DNA from: Strix aluco
Lineage: Eukaryota; Chordata; Aves; Strigiformes; Strigidae
DNA: 64,000 nucleotides
Reading direction: 5' to 3'
Assembly: GCF_031877795.1 (NCBI RefSeq)
Contig: NC_133935.1
Span: 75,720,303 to 75,784,302 of the forward strand
The stretch's first letter is position 1, and each line of letters starts with the position of its first letter. Of this stretch, positions 1 to 14,300 are shown in pieces. A program made the position numbers and the translations under genes. The notes under the pieces were generated by a model. It had not been told where the DNA came from. It was given only the letters and a program-made list of their open reading frames with translations, and ran no database searches.

Positions 1-3000
1 AGAGGTATGTAAAGGAATAGGAAATCTGTGTGTGTGTTCAGGAAGAGCACGTAGTACAATCAGCAATGATGTGAGAAGACTCTAAGGGTTGCTATGCTAC
101 AATAATGTTTGTGTGTATGAAAAGTTTGTATGTAATAATTACTGTGTTCTAATCATAATTGCCCCTAATGTAGTTGTTAAAAAAACCCAAACAAAACAGT
201 GGAATACATGGACTAATGTGGAGATACCTGAATATATAATTTGCTCTTTGGAGCTAGTCCCTGTAATTCATCAAATGAAGAATAAGACAATGCTCTGAGG
301 ACCACTGACTTCTTTGGGTGTTGAATGCCATGAGGAAGCTATTGCAGCAGTAGTAAGCATGGGGCTAAGGAGAAGTAGCTACCAGCTGTCTCAAGACAAT
401 ACAGTGAGTAGAGAGATGTCAGTCATCCAGCTGTGTTCTGGCTGACTCGAGAGCTAGTGCATTGCTTAGGGTTTTGCATGATTTCAAGGATTTTGGTGTG
501 AGTGATATGCTGATAAAACAGGAAGTGTTAATTTAAATCTGTAGTAGAGGAACCAGTATTTTTCTGGAGAGACCTGTTTCATTGCATTTTTCTGTTGGTA
601 TCTTATATTACTATTAAGTGTTCTTTTCTGTCACTTCAGATGTGACTCATGGTATCATGAATGACTTTTTCTCCCACTGGAGGAACTGGGATACAACCTC
701 TTAAGATTTGGTGTTTTTTCCCTTTTCAAAGTACATAACAGGACTTTGTGTCTGTTTCAATCCAATAATAATAATAAAAAAATCTACAAAAGGAACCCAA
801 ACAATCAGATGAAATGTTAGACAAATCTTCATACTTAGTACCTGACTAATCTTTGGCTATACCTTACCAGAACAACTTTGTTAAGAGGGAGAGAGCAAAT
901 AGCTCAACTTAAATAAAACTGAAGCTTATATTGCTGGAATGATGTTTTTTAATATCTACTAAAATGGAAAGATAGTTGTTGAAATGTAAATATGCTTAGG
1001 TGGCTTCACATAATATTTTAAAATGTTGAGGAATTTTGAAAGGTTTGCTATAAACGTTTTTGTGATTTCCTTCAGAACAACATATGCTGTGCATTTCCTT
1101 TTTTAAATTAATCTTCTATTTAGACTAGGACTTCTTTTAAACCCTGCCCCCCCCCCCCCGCCCCAAAAAACCAAACCCAGACCACCAAAACCCCCCACCA
1201 AACACACACATGCACACCAAAACAATATACCCACAGAAAAAGTTCCAATAATGGACCACTACTATTTGGTAAGTTGTTCCTGTGACTAACTTGTGCCTTT
1301 CTTTACCAAAGAAAAAAAAAGGAACTGTAATATGATCATTTATGGACAAGGGATGTCAGACTTCAGCTTCTAGTCACTGGTACATCTATATATGTTGGTT
1401 TTTTGGAATGAAGACCTTTTAATTAAAACTTGTCTTCCCTCTGAGTCAAATTGCCCTTCGCTTTACTTTGAACTCAAATTATCTTGTCATTAACATATGG
1501 AACTTAAATTTGTTAATTGGTTTTCTGAAGCTTCAGTTTTTCATCATTGATGAAAATTAATGTATTAATGAAAATTAAAAGTATTACAATGGCAATTGCA
1601 GTGCTGTGACATATGGAGGTAATAGCTGTTGGTACTTGATGTTCTCTTGTCCTGATCACTGACCATTTGGGTTATATTATTTCCCTGGAGTCTCATGTCA
1701 TCCTGTTCCCTCAGCAGGTCAAGAAGACAGCTCAAGCCTTTTTTTTTTTTTTCTCCTTTGTTTTTTAAAATTTGTTAGGAGTAGTATTAGGGAAAGCTAA
1801 TTGCAGAATATTTTGTGGACATGGAAAGATTTGTATAAACACCTCTATACCTTTTACTACTCCAAGATGCTGTTGCCCTGCAGATGCAGTAGAGACCTAA
1901 GGTCCTGGATCAGTAGTAGCTGCTACTGGTAAACCTCAAAAAAACTGTATGAGAGTGTTCCACGTTTTCTTAACTTGTTCAACAGAAGCAGTTTGTCTTT
2001 TCCCTTGCCAGCCTCACTTACTGGTTGTTTATTCTATGACATGTAGACTGTAAATTGCTTAATGTTGGAGGTGTTTGTTTTAAAGCAGTATTTTTGTGAA
2101 GAACGTTCATGTTTCTTGGTTGAGAATGTGAGATTAGGACTGAAATTACAGATGGCTGGAGGTGATTGGCTCTGAATATTAGAGAAGACGCTCAGATAGT
2201 GGTCTGTGGAATTTTGGTAAGTCCCAAAGAGCTCTAGCCTGTATTGAGCTGTATCAACTTTATTGGGCAGCATCATATGGTGGCAGCAGTTAGTATGGAG
2301 ACTAATTGCACTAGTATAGAGAATTGCACTTGTCCTTCCTTGTTAGATATCTGTGCCATAGGCAATTTTAATCATGTTTATTGACTACAGCGACTATTGG
2401 ATCCTTCTAAATTTACTGACTTTGCAGAGCCAGCATAGCGAAGTTGCAATTGATTTTGTGGTAAGCTCAATCTTAAAATAATTAGGTTAATTTTTATCTC
2501 TGCATCCCATTGAAAGCTGTGAAATGGAATATTTATCACTGAGGAGAATAATGTCCAGAATTTTGAGAATTGTGTGTGAGTTCTGCCAGCCAGACCCAAA
2601 AATATTTTTACTCATAAAGTGAAGACATTTGAACTGAGAATTAAGACTAAGTGTTAATCCATGGGATGACTCTCATTTCAACATCGAGTTTTTTTATTAC
2701 ATTATGTTTTGTCTTTATTTCAATATTTATTTACACTTTTTTAAGGAGAACTCTTATCATCTATTGCTTATCTATTCTCTGGGCTTGGAGGGAGGAAACA
2801 TTTGTACATTTACAATGGTATTCTCAGCTGTTCTTTACTTGCCTCAGGCTGTACACTGGTTTTGTTATGGTACTATGATTTCTAAAGGGGAAATAGTTAA
2901 GTTTTAATTTATTTCTAAACCTTCCTCAGCTGGATTTACATTGTATTTGCAGTTTGTTGAGGTATGATTTGTTTGCGGCTGTTGCCGGAGGAGGTCATGA

Positions 3001-5214
3001 GATATTTCCATGGTTTCTTTTGTCTGGAACTTTTCACCATTGACTCTGCTAATTGCTTTCTAGATGTGAAAATAAACTCTTTAAAAGGTTTCACCTTGTT
3101 CTCTGTCCTTACTTATGTGTTGCTTCTGATAAAACTGGAAGATTCATTGGCCTGTGATGCTATTCATGAGTCTGCAATAAAGGATTCTTTCAGTCTTTCT
3201 CTTGTGCTCTTTCAACAAGGCTCAGCATTTGTATACGCTCTTCAATCTTTGATTCGTAAGTGATAGTGGAAGTCAAGTGTGCCTCTTAACAGTATGCAAA
3301 TGCTGAGATAAAATCTAGGTCTTCCTATGATAATTATAATCCTGGCTGAGCTGAACATTCAGTGCAGGTTACAAATCAAGCCTGGTGTTACTGCCTAGTT
3401 GCTGAGTCTGCTTTCAGTGTTACTTAAATTCCTGTTGTATAATTTATTTCCTACTTCATACTCAAGTTGCAGGGGATTTACAATTTGGGGATTTCTTTTG
3501 GGGCAGAAGCAGGCTGGAGAGGAAGATTTAGGTCTACTTAACCTATTCCTAGAAAGTACAGGTTTGTATTGCTTAGGGACACTTACTTGGATTCCATGGT
3601 CTGCTATATAGATGAATCTACTTTGTCATACCTTCTCATTGAACCGTTAGAAGGCTGTCCTTGGATGTGATTGTTGCTTAGAACTAAGACTTCCAGACAG
3701 TTTTAAGCACAGATACCTTATTCCTTATTATTTTTGTGCCAGCATAATTTCTGTTCTCTCCCCACTGTTTATCTTGATCTGTGGTTAGACAACAGATATA
3801 CCTCAATTGCCATCTCCTTTGATTTTTATTTTCTTTCTTAGGCTCTTCCCAAAATACATTCTTTGTCCTAACAACTGTTAGGGTTCAAGTTCTCTAGCCT
3901 TACTACAAGACTCCTAAAAGCAAGGATGTGAATGCTGTGGAGTCATTGATACAGTATTCATTTCTGTGGGTTACTGTCAACCCTTTTGTTGAACTATTAA
4001 CAAGCTTCGTAAATAGTTTGGTTATGGGACACGCTGTATTGCCTTCTAGAATTGAAGATTTCCTTTGATTTCGTTCCGAGGAATATTTCTGATTTGTTAG
4101 TAGTGAAGATACCTGCTGCTTCTATTTTATGTGAATGCTTGTGGAAAAGTAATTGGATTTCTCTTTACTTCCCCATGGGGTTTATAATGCAAGTACCATA
4201 AATAAAACATTAGGGTTGTCTCTCAGCTGTATTATTGAGAAGGCATTCTGAAGCCTAACATCATGTAGAAGCTTGAAATCAGATTTCCTCTTTCCCTGTG
4301 GAGGTTGAAAAGCCCAGTAAGCTCTTGGAACAGGTACTCTGATTCAGGCCAAGAAACTAGGCTTGAAGTGCTGGCTGCAGTGCATCTAAGCCTAGTAAAA
4401 TCTGACTTCTCTGATGCTTGGCCTCAGAAGTAAATCTGAATTTGGCTTGAAAAGATTACTCCTTGAAATGATAGATTCCTCTGGGTCTAGTATTTTTCAT
4501 GTACAAAGCATGCCTAAAAGCTCTGCTTTTGTATAACAAAAATTTAAAAACCTGGAGTGACTTGACAAAGTCAGTGAATAATGACTGCTCAGGTAAGCTG
4601 TTGCTGATTGTAGGTAAGCAAGGGGAGCACCAGTGCATTTTATGTGCTGTGCAAATACAGCACACTTCATGTGTTTCTATTAATTACATCTTACTGCTAT
4701 TAATGCTTTAGTGTAGCTGTTGGATTTAACGTAAAAGATTTTGCAGCTGACAAATTAAGTCTTCATTCCAAGCTACTTGCAAAAGCCTTTAAGTTTAGAC
4801 TATGTGAAGATAGTTATGTGAGGTTTCTAGTGTATATAGGCACCCAGGAAAATACAGACTGTACTCTTCCCCCCCCCCCCCCCCCCCCCCTTAGCTAATG
4901 CATGTAATTTGAATTTCAAGAAGAGCTGACTACAGATGGAAAATAAGAGCAGAGGGTAGTAGAAGTAAGCAAAAATTGTGAACTGTATACAGTTAACGTG
5001 CTGAATTGTTGCATACGTTTCTAACAGAAACAAAACTTGACTGAGTTAAGCTTATGCTGGATTATGCAACAGATAGATATTAGCTTTGCATGTACTGGGA
5101 TTTCCTTGTAACTCCTCCTTCTATCTTAATAAAGCTTATATAAGAGTAACATGAAATGTGCATGAGACAATTAGTTTTCTGTTCCTACTTAATTATAAAA
5201 TATTTGCATTTCAG
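1..5214 (+). other. RSBN1L: RSBN1L intron 1 (3' part)
   Basis: AT-rich non-coding DNA upstream of the first visible RSBN1L exon. It ends in a normal acceptor (TTTGCATTTCAG) at 5214. The first exon of the gene, which should encode the N-terminal part of the protein, lies upstream of the window. Short open frames here show no recognisable protein. Two C runs stand out (1147-1159 and 4869-4890). Nothing else is supported in this stretch. Confidence 0.8.
4869..4890. repeat. 22-base C homopolymer
   Basis: Uninterrupted C from 4869 to 4890, preceded by CTCTT, in RSBN1L intron 1 about 320 bp before exon 2. Length in the assembly may be imprecise because such runs are hard to sequence. Confidence 0.9.
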
Positions 5215-5328
5215 CTCAAATCAAAGACAAAATTAAAGAAAGGGAAAAGAAGCAAAAAGAGAAGAAGAAGCACAAAATAGTGAATGAAATCAAGAAAGAA
5301 AATGGAGAGGTCAAGTTATTGCAGAAAG
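5215..5328 (+). CDS. RSBN1L: RSBN1L exon 2
   Basis: 114-bp exon between TTTCAG and GTAGGT. The first two bases complete a codon split with the unseen exon 1, and the last base (G) starts a codon finished in exon 3. The translation begins [18 protein letters not shown] and is almost entirely charged (Lys, Glu, Arg), probably a helical or disordered basic segment. It is too short and internal to stand out as an open frame. The frame was fixed by continuity with exon 3; the other two frames hit stops. Confidence 0.9.
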
Positions 5329-8300
5329 GTAGGTTCAAATTATGTAGTGGTATTTCACTCTAGTGCTTTAAAGTTTTAGTAATTGGATTGGATACAGAGC
5401 TCTAATACTGTGTTTTGCATTTAACTTAAATGCTGTTTTCCTTGATTAGTAACTATCACCACAATGTTGCTTATCCAATAGCAGTAAAGACCAGTAGTTC
5501 AAGGAATAGTATTGGTGATGCCTCTGCAGTTCCTGAAGAAAGCTACCATTTTATATATCGTGGAGAAGAAAAATGAATCCATGTCACTTTATATCTAACA
5601 TTAAATGCACAAAATTGAATAACCAAGGAGTGATAATTTGGCAACTTTTGTCAAATACTAAAGAATTATGTGCAACAGGCAATCTTAACTTTCATAGAAT
5701 CATAGAATGGTTTGGGTTGAAAGGGACCTTAAAGATCACCTAGTTCCACCCCCCCTGCCATGGGCAGGGACACCTTCCACTAGAGCAGGTTGCTCAAAGC
5801 CCCGTCCAACCTGTCCTTGAACACTTCCAGGGAGGGGGCAGCCACAGCTTCTCTGGGCAACCTGTGCCAGTGTCTTACCACCCTCACAGTGAATAATTTC
5901 TTCCTAATATCTAATCTGAATCTACTCTCTTTCAGTTTTAAAACTGTTATCATTCATCCTATCACTACACTCCCTGATAAAGAGTCCCTCCCCATCTTTC
6001 CTGTAGCCCCCTTTAAGTACTGGAAGGCCACTCTAAGGTGTCCTCAGAGCCTTCTCCAGGCTGAACAACCCCAACTCTCTCAGCCTGTCCTCATAAGGGA
6101 GGTGCTGCAGCCCCCTGATTCTCCTCTGGACCCGCTTTAGCAGGTCTGTGTCCTTCTTATGTTGGGGGCCCCAGAGATGGACACAGGACTGTAGGTGGGG
6201 TCTCATGCGAGTGGAGTAGAGAGGAACCTTTCTTACTGTGAGGGTGGCTGAGTACTGGCACAGCTGGTCTACAGTGGTTGTAAAACCTGACTGGACACAG
6301 ACCTGGGCAGCCTGCTCTAGGTGACTGTTTTTGAGCAGGGGAATTGGACTAAATGAGATCAAGACATCGCTTCCAATCTCAGTGCTTCTCAGTCTGGCTA
6401 CATGTTTACACTCTGTCATCAGGTATTTGTACATACTGATAAAATTCTTCTTCCCCCCCTGTTTTATGTTCTCTGTGCTGAACAATTCACTGTTCTCACC
6501 TTCTTGTGTGAGCGATGCTCTGCTCCCTAAATCCTTTCTGGGGCCCTTTGCTAGACTTGCTCCAGTATGCCTGTGTCTGTCTTGGACTGGCAAGCCCGGA
6601 ACTGGCCATGACACTCCAGATGTTTCTCACCAGTGATGAGCAGAGGGGAAGAATCATCTCCCTCAACCTGCTGGCAGGGCTCTTCCTAATCCTGACCAGG
6701 AGGCTGCTGGCCTGCTTTCTCACAGAGGCACACTGATGGCTTATGGTCAGCCTGTCCTCCAGCAGGACCCCCCAGTCCTTCTCTGTTGGGCTGCTGTCCA
6801 GCTAGTTGGTCCTCAGCCTGTGCTGGTGCACGGGCTTATTCCTCCCAGGTGCAGGGTTTTGCACATCCCTGTGTTAACTTCAGGAGTCCCCTGGGTTGGC
6901 CTATTTCTACAGACTCTCAAGGTTCCCCTCACTGGGTGCGTCTACCACTCCTTCCAGTTTTGTATCAGCTGCAAACGTGCTGAGGGTGTGCTCTGTCCCC
7001 TCATCCCAGTCGTTAATGCAGTTGTTGAACTGTACTGGCACAAGGTATCAATGTCCAGGTTACTCCACCAGTGACTGTCCTGCAGCTGGACTTCCTGCTC
7101 CTGATCACAAGCCTTTGAGCGTGGCAGTTTAGCCAGTTCCTGATCTACCTCTCTCTTCAGTTACCTAGGTCATGCTGCATTTCTATGAGGGTGTTGCTTA
7201 TTTAAGTAGACCATTTTATTTTTTTTATCTGTTGTTTTCAGACTGCTTTTGAAGTTAGGAACAAATTCCTGATACATTTTTCTGCTGTCTTGTCTGCTGT
7301 AGGGTTTCATTTACAAACAAGAAACTGAAACCCCCAAACCAAAACATTATTCAGAATGTTCATACAAGATCATAGGCATGGAACGCTGTAATTACTACAT
7401 CACATACTACACTCTAAGCACAGCTCCCAGTAACTGCATTAGCAACTATGACAACTTAAAACCTGTGTTGATCAGATCTCAAGTTATTAGCTTAGACCAT
7501 GAGGAATGTGTAAGCTGCTGACTTCCTGTGAAAAGAACAGATGTGGCTTGTCTTTGCTGAGCATGAAAGGAAGTCAGTGGTTGAGATACTGGGCAACGCT
7601 TAACTGCCTCAACAGTGAGGTTCTTCAGGTTTTGTTGACATACAAGCCTTTGTTTTTACTGTGTGTCCTATTTCGTTTGTCATTCAGCAGATGAGGTGGA
7701 AGCTGCAAAGACAGCAAGTCTTGTTACACAGATCTAATAAATGATACCTAATGGGGATATTTGGTCTCAAATGGTGCCTTATTTTCAAGTTAAAATAAAA
7801 AAAAGCATATGCGCAGGGGCTGTGTTAGAACATCTCTGCTGTTCTGGGCTAGTTGAGTAGTAGGATAGTTTTTTCTCCCAGACAACAGTGCTACAGGTGT
7901 GTTAGGTGCCTTATCCCTATTTCATAGATCTGATATATTATCAGTCAAGTATCATGTTTTAGGTTTTCTTTAAGATGTTGGTGGCAGGTGTTTTGAAAAG
8001 TTATACTTGGCTTGCCAGGATCCTGCAAAATTGACTCCTCTTTCAGGGAAAGAAGGGAGTGTGCCAGGAGAGCGGTTATTTAGAGCAGACATCCTTTCTA
8101 CTGGGTTAGTATCCTGTTAAGAGCAGCAGCTCTGGATGTCTTGTGTGGGCCTCCAAAATCTGACTGGATGTGCTTGTGTGTGCTGTGAAGTTTGTATAAC
8201 ATTTCCTGATTCCTTCTGCTGATCTGGCTTGACATCCTGGAAGCTGAGGGCAAGAGAGCAAAGGTAAAAGTGCTTTAAGATGCAACTTGTATGTATCAGT

Positions 8301-11300
8301 GGTCAGTGCCTCTGTGACCTTCTCAAATGTTGTTAAGTCTCTATCTAAGGATATCTTCTTCCTGTGGAATAAAAGTTAAGCTCCAAGCCCCTTTATTCCG
8401 AGCTCAGAATTCACGATGTGGGCTTAGGAACAAAGGCTTGGAACTAGTCTACTTTCCTTTTCTTTGGGGTTTTGGTTTTGTGGTTGTTTCTATTGTGTGT
8501 GTTAAGAACCTACAGTGCTGGTCTCTAAAGACAGCTTATTTCCTTCTCCTAGGCATTAGATTTATATCTTGTTTTGAAATGTTACTCTGACCATCTGCTG
8601 AATGTTTTGTTTTATGTTGAGAGTATTGTTAATGTTCTGGTTTTCGTCTTTTTTGTTTTTTTCTTCTGTTTGTGACTTAGTTTCATTGAGCGGGTGGAGG
8701 TAATAGCCTACTGATTTCAGCCAGTTAAACGAGCTGTCCAAGATAAAAGGTGGCTAGGTGTGGAAGAGGAGGTCAGTACTGAGAGACTGATACCTTTTGA
8801 GGGAGAGTTGGTGCATAAGCGTGATTTAGGTGCTTTGAGCTGAATTATTAGGAAGCTTAGGGATGTAAGCGGTTCATCTGCCTAAATTTGGGTTGCCATT
8901 CTGTTGAAAGCGATGATAAAACTTGCCCACGGTGGAGAAGGACAGCTTTTAAAAAGGGTATTTTTGCAGTTCCTGAGGCTTCTAAGAGAAATGTGCTTGA
9001 CTCTTCCAGAGACCCTGATGGTTTTTCTTATGCATCTAGAATGAAAAGGGTTTTTGTCATCCTTTTGCATTTGCAGATGTATTCTCTGTAGAATAAGGTT
9101 ATATAATTGCCCCTTTTTCTTTCAATCTGTTATGTGGAAAGAAGAGCTCAGTTTTTGGGAAAAAAGCATCTTGGCACATGCATATTGTTAAAAATTCAGA
9201 AAATATAAGTGATTAAAACTTCTTTTTAAAAAAATCTGCATAACGAAAAAGCTACCTTTTAGAAATTGGAAGTTTTATACAAAAAAACCCCAAACATACC
9301 AATCTGACATGGCTGAGGGTTACTGGAGGTCCTGCAAAAAGAAAAAGACTTAATAGACTTATTTGTAAACAGTCCCATTTGTGTTTTCCCTTAAAAAAAT
9401 GTCAGTCCTATTTTTCTCATTATTTATATCAGAGCACAGCAATTTCTAAAAATGCGGTAGGAGAAATTCTTAGTGTGTGTTTTTGCAAGATTAAATGCCT
9501 TGGTTTATGGAATGCCCAAATGCAGGGAAGAAGGGAGAATGAACATCTTTATTGTGCTGGTATGAACATCTGTAAGTACAAACTGTTTTCTAAAACTTTT
9601 TTTAATTCTTCTGGGAGAAATTACATTTATTTAATTGTACATTCTTACAAACCTTTTAAATTTCTTTATAGATGGTTTTGCACAGAAGTAATTATGAAAT
9701 TGGTATATTTAAGATGAGACCTACCTCTGAGTAATACTGCATGCTTTTTCCATCCACTATATTTTTTTCTTTTTGTGTCTTTAGGGAAAATGTTGAAGGA
9801 TTTGTATGTAATGCGCTTTAGTTGATGGGACACTGAGGGGATGGGAAAGACTGAGGTGAGAGTGCAGGGCACACGACCCACCACACTGATTGGCCTGTAA
9901 TACTGATTTTGCCTCGCAGTCCTTATGCACCAAGCCATCATCTTTTACCAATAAAATATATGAGTATAGGGTGAAACACAGATGTAAAATACAGGCAGGA
10001 TATGTGTGATGAGGTTACTGAAAGCAGAGCTCTTTGAAGTTCCTCAAACGTTTTTCAGAAAGAATGCATTAAATCATTTGCTTACCTTTTGTGTAGCCGG
10101 TGGACCACTTTTTCAGTCCTCTTGGTTCCTTCCCATCCATTTACATGACTGATTCATTTCTACCCCTAAAGTTGCTGCTGCCTGCATTGCTCCTTCTGTT
10201 CAGTTAGTGCATTCAGTTGGCTGCACAAATCTTTGAGAACCTAGAAGGAACCAACTGTGCTGGACTTGAGCAGTCACTACTGTTGTCCAGACAGGGTGAG
10301 ACGCTGTCAGCGCTTGCTGCTTTGGGATGGAGTGGGTGGCAGTTGGAGGGAGGGCTGTGCTGTAATAGCTTTGAAGTGTGTCTTGCTGGAGATGGGAGTC
10401 TGGAGCTTGAAGCAAAGACTTCTGGTACATCAACAAAAAGAGAAGGTCAAGTCTTTCTACCACTGCCTGCAAAATCTATACAGGTTAAAAGGTTTCCATA
10501 TGGGGTTTTTTGTTTGTTTTTCAGTTGGAAGAGGTCTGAAACACTGATCTGAAGGCTGTGGGTACAGATTATGGTAGGCTGTGTGTAGCACATGCACATG
10601 TATTATTTTGAACTTCTTTTATGGTGAATACTATGGAAATAATTGTAGTTTGTTAATTATTTAAAGACAAGGAATTGAAAGATAATACTTCAGTGAGAAT
10701 TGCAATGCTGTCACATTTATGGGAGCTCTTCCTTTGAGAACAGTGTTTCTATGTGAATTGCTAGGCTGGGTGCACACAAAATATTTTTCTTTTGCCCTGT
10801 GATTGCATTGTATGTGTGAATTGGGTTTCAGTTCTAATTTTGATGCCACAGATTAATTAAAACACAATGATGATCAGTTCAGAAAAGAGGTCTGCTCTGT
10901 GTGGATTACTCTACCATCTTTAAAGTTCTTCCATAGCAGGGTGAAAAATACTGGTGTGTTTGCTGCCTTTGCTGCTTGAAGTGGAAGGGTTCATTGAATT
11001 AAGATGATTAAATCAGCCCTTTTACACCCCATAGTGTATTTTAAGATCCAGACATGTGGAACTGCACAAACATTGTATCCTGCATGATTTCTTTTACAGA
11101 TTCTTGTTCTCATATACAGACCTGTAATTCTGAACAGAAATCTTCTGTTACACGTTCCTTTTCCACCAAGTTGCTATCCTTGCTTTCAGTCTACGTAGGA
11201 TTTCTGTTACAGTTTTTAGTTTGGATGCTGGCTTATTTGGAGAGTAGAGATTTAGAAGTATGGAAGGAGTAATGGGTTGCTGCAAGGTACATAAAATAGT

Positions 11301-14300
11301 TAATCTGTAGTTTTACGTGTATATGTATTTAATGTGGTAACTTGGGTGCCTAGACTCGAGACTGTTTGCAGACTTTGTATTTTCAGACTGTTTGTTGTAG
11401 AAGAATTAACTGAAAATATTTTAGGGCTTTATATTTTTTATTTACTGCTTCATAAATCTCTGCTTATTTTACAACCCCCAATTGAAGCTTTCTTAGTAAG
11501 TGCAGTTCTTGGAAAGGGTATAGGAGGAAGTATGTTAGGACCTTCCTGTGTGGCTCTGATGGGTAAGAGACAGATATTTAATGATCTAAACATGGTAGAA
11601 GTCAACGTATACCTTTGTAGCAACCTTTATCACATCCTGTGTCAGTATGCCTATAAGCATCACTTTCTGATAATCTTGAATAGCTGTTCTCAAGGTGGTT
11701 GTGACTATTCAACTTCCAGAAGGGCCGAGACAATATAAAATAGGATTATTTATTGTATTGTAGGCTTGACTCTTCTGATGTTTAATAGTCAACCTTTCAA
11801 GCCTATAAATAGAACAAGGTAGCTGTCAGTTCTCAATTGTACTCCTGCTGTTTGGTTTGTTCTGGGCTGTGTACTGAGACACCTCAAAGTTAGTTTATTT
11901 TCAGCACATGATCTATTAGCTTTTCAAACTGTCAGCAGTTGATCATGCTCGTTCCCCTTATTTGCAGAGTGACTGTGCATGTTGTGTCTGTTCAGAATTC
12001 CATGTGCATGTTTTAACTCTATTAGGAAGTCAGTTCTAATCCTTTTGAACTATTTTGTAATATGTTTTTCATTAACTCATCAAATTATTATATAAAACAA
12101 TATTTATTAAAAATGTATAAAAATAAATTTATAATACATTATATGTTAAAGTATAAAATTCTGTCAGTTAACTATCTGGCTGGTACAAATTTGAGGGTTT
12201 TTTAGGATCTGAAAGGTGTTGTGGCTTTTTTTTGCTTGCTACTGTAAGTGGCAATGGCCTCTAAGAACACTTGTATTCTCTACTGGCATATTTTATTTAT
12301 TTACTGGTTGGTGAATGGTGCCTTGGCTGCTCCTGTTCTGAGCTGTTTTTGAGTTGTTTGTGATTATGAACTTTAAACTCATTGGAAGATCCAAGGGGAT
12401 CCTTCTGTGGTTTGAACTGGGATTTCTGTGTTGACTATTTAAAGACTCAGCCTGAAGAGCTGTAGCAGAGCTGAGTCATCATAAATTTCTAATATGTCAG
12501 TAGCTTTAGTCTGAATTGCAGTAAGAATGCTAGAAAATGCTTGAGTCATGTGTCTGGCCATGTGGGACTATGGGCAGAGAGCAAAGATCATTAATTGGAG
12601 GTTACTTCTTACCTATGCCCTTACTGAGAGTCGTAGGCAGAATGTCTCCTAGCACTACAGTAGGAGATAGTTGGTACAGGACCAAGCCAAAGACTTAAAT
12701 AACGTTTTGGAGCTGATGACAGGAATAGCCAGGCTGATCTCTCACTGCAGAACAAGTAGTATACCTGCAGCTGGTTGGTACTGCTGTGACTGTTTGTGTG
12801 CCATAAAATGAGCAGTAAGGTGCTGTGTTCCAGTCCTTCAGTTGAAATATCTAGGAAGTGCAGTCCCTGTTCAGGCTCCTCTGCATTGGTCTTTCCTCTG
12901 TGCTCCTGCCCCCCACCATGTGCTCCTCAGATCTGTTAAGTTTTGGTGACTGAATTCTCCTAAAGTGAGGAAGTGAAAATTGACTTTAATTACTGGCTGC
13001 AGTTAAAAACTAGTAGTTATTAGAGGCTGTCAGCTAGTAAGCTGTGGGAAAAGAACAATTGACTGTTATTCATTTTATTTATTTTTTTTTTCAACTTACG
13101 AAGTTCCCCTCCTAATCATTTTGGGGGCTATGACCTCAAGGTAGAGAAAGACTGCTCTAGTTGAAACAACTGAATGAAATAAAAGCTGCTTACGTAAAAT
13201 TTCAGATCAAATGGTCTCATGGACAAAACACAAGGCAAAATAGACTTCAGGTAATTTCTGAGTTTTCTTCTTATAAAAAGCTCCCGCTTGGAAGGAGTGT
13301 GTAGTTACCAGAGAACAGGCTGTCTAGCATCAATTTAAATTATAATTATGTATCATATAGTAATAATAGATCATTGGCTTATTTGCATAACATTCAAACA
13401 ATTCTGACTCTCAATCCTTAGTAATAGGTCCAGTGCCGTGAGTGACAGGAATATTATGGCACGCACAACAAGAAATAAATTTACTGAGTTACCTTGAAAG
13501 ATCTGCCTGTCATATAGATGTATGCATTGGCAGAAGTATTTGTGGTACGTAAGGCCAGACTTGCCTAGAAGATGAATAAAAGTTGTTTAGAGGTAGTTCT
13601 GTTGTTGCTGGGTATGTGTATGCGTGAACAGAATGAATACAGATTTCCATTCTTCTGTCTTTAAAAATACAGGGCGAGTTTTATAACTATCCTAGTGCAG
13701 ATACTGCTAGCCAAATAAGAGCAAAAGCAAAATGAAAATTTTGTTGTTCTTTGGTCTTTTACACTCTAGTATGTGAGCTCAGTCTGCTTTTTAACATCAG
13801 ACCAAGGGGAAGGTTCCTGTAAAGGTCTAAGGGTGCTGAGGATTTTTCTTCCCACCCCCTGCCCCTGTTATTCCTCATTCTTGGAGTCCCAAATCTCTGA
13901 CTCACCTTAACTAAAAGACTTGTTTAATACAAGTGAAAATTCCTACTTCTCTCTCATGTTTCCGAATCATGCAGTGGAAAGAGTTTTTTGTTTTGTTTAC
14001 AGGTGTTTCAGTAGCTGTGCTTGTCTAAATGCATCTCGGAACACAGAGACAGAAGTTGCCATACACTTCGAAATGGCTACTGTCTTGGCTGAAATTAGAT
14101 TGCAGCAGTTGTAGGTATATATGTGCACATCTTTATGGTGGTTGCTGGTGAAGACTCTCAAACACCTGTCTTGAAGGTTTTGGGTTGTGAGTGTGTGCCT
14201 CAAGTTTGCTCACATCAAGCATTGCACTGCTGCTGCCAAATCTTGCTTAAAACAAAGCTAGTTTGAATATGTCAGTCTTACAGTGTTTGGATCTTTATTT

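Noticed and set aside
6033-6614. 193-codon minus-strand frame with a protein-like C-terminus
   Set aside because: It runs through three CR1 pieces, one of them in inverted orientation. Only the end (near [13 protein letters not shown]) is genuine CR1 ORF2 sequence, so it is not a gene.
6736-7132. Plus-strand frames of 65-112 codons near 7 kb, and similar minus-strand frames at 35.0-35.7 kb
   Set aside because: They are antisense readings of the two related CR1 copies, which is why the same peptides appear twice.
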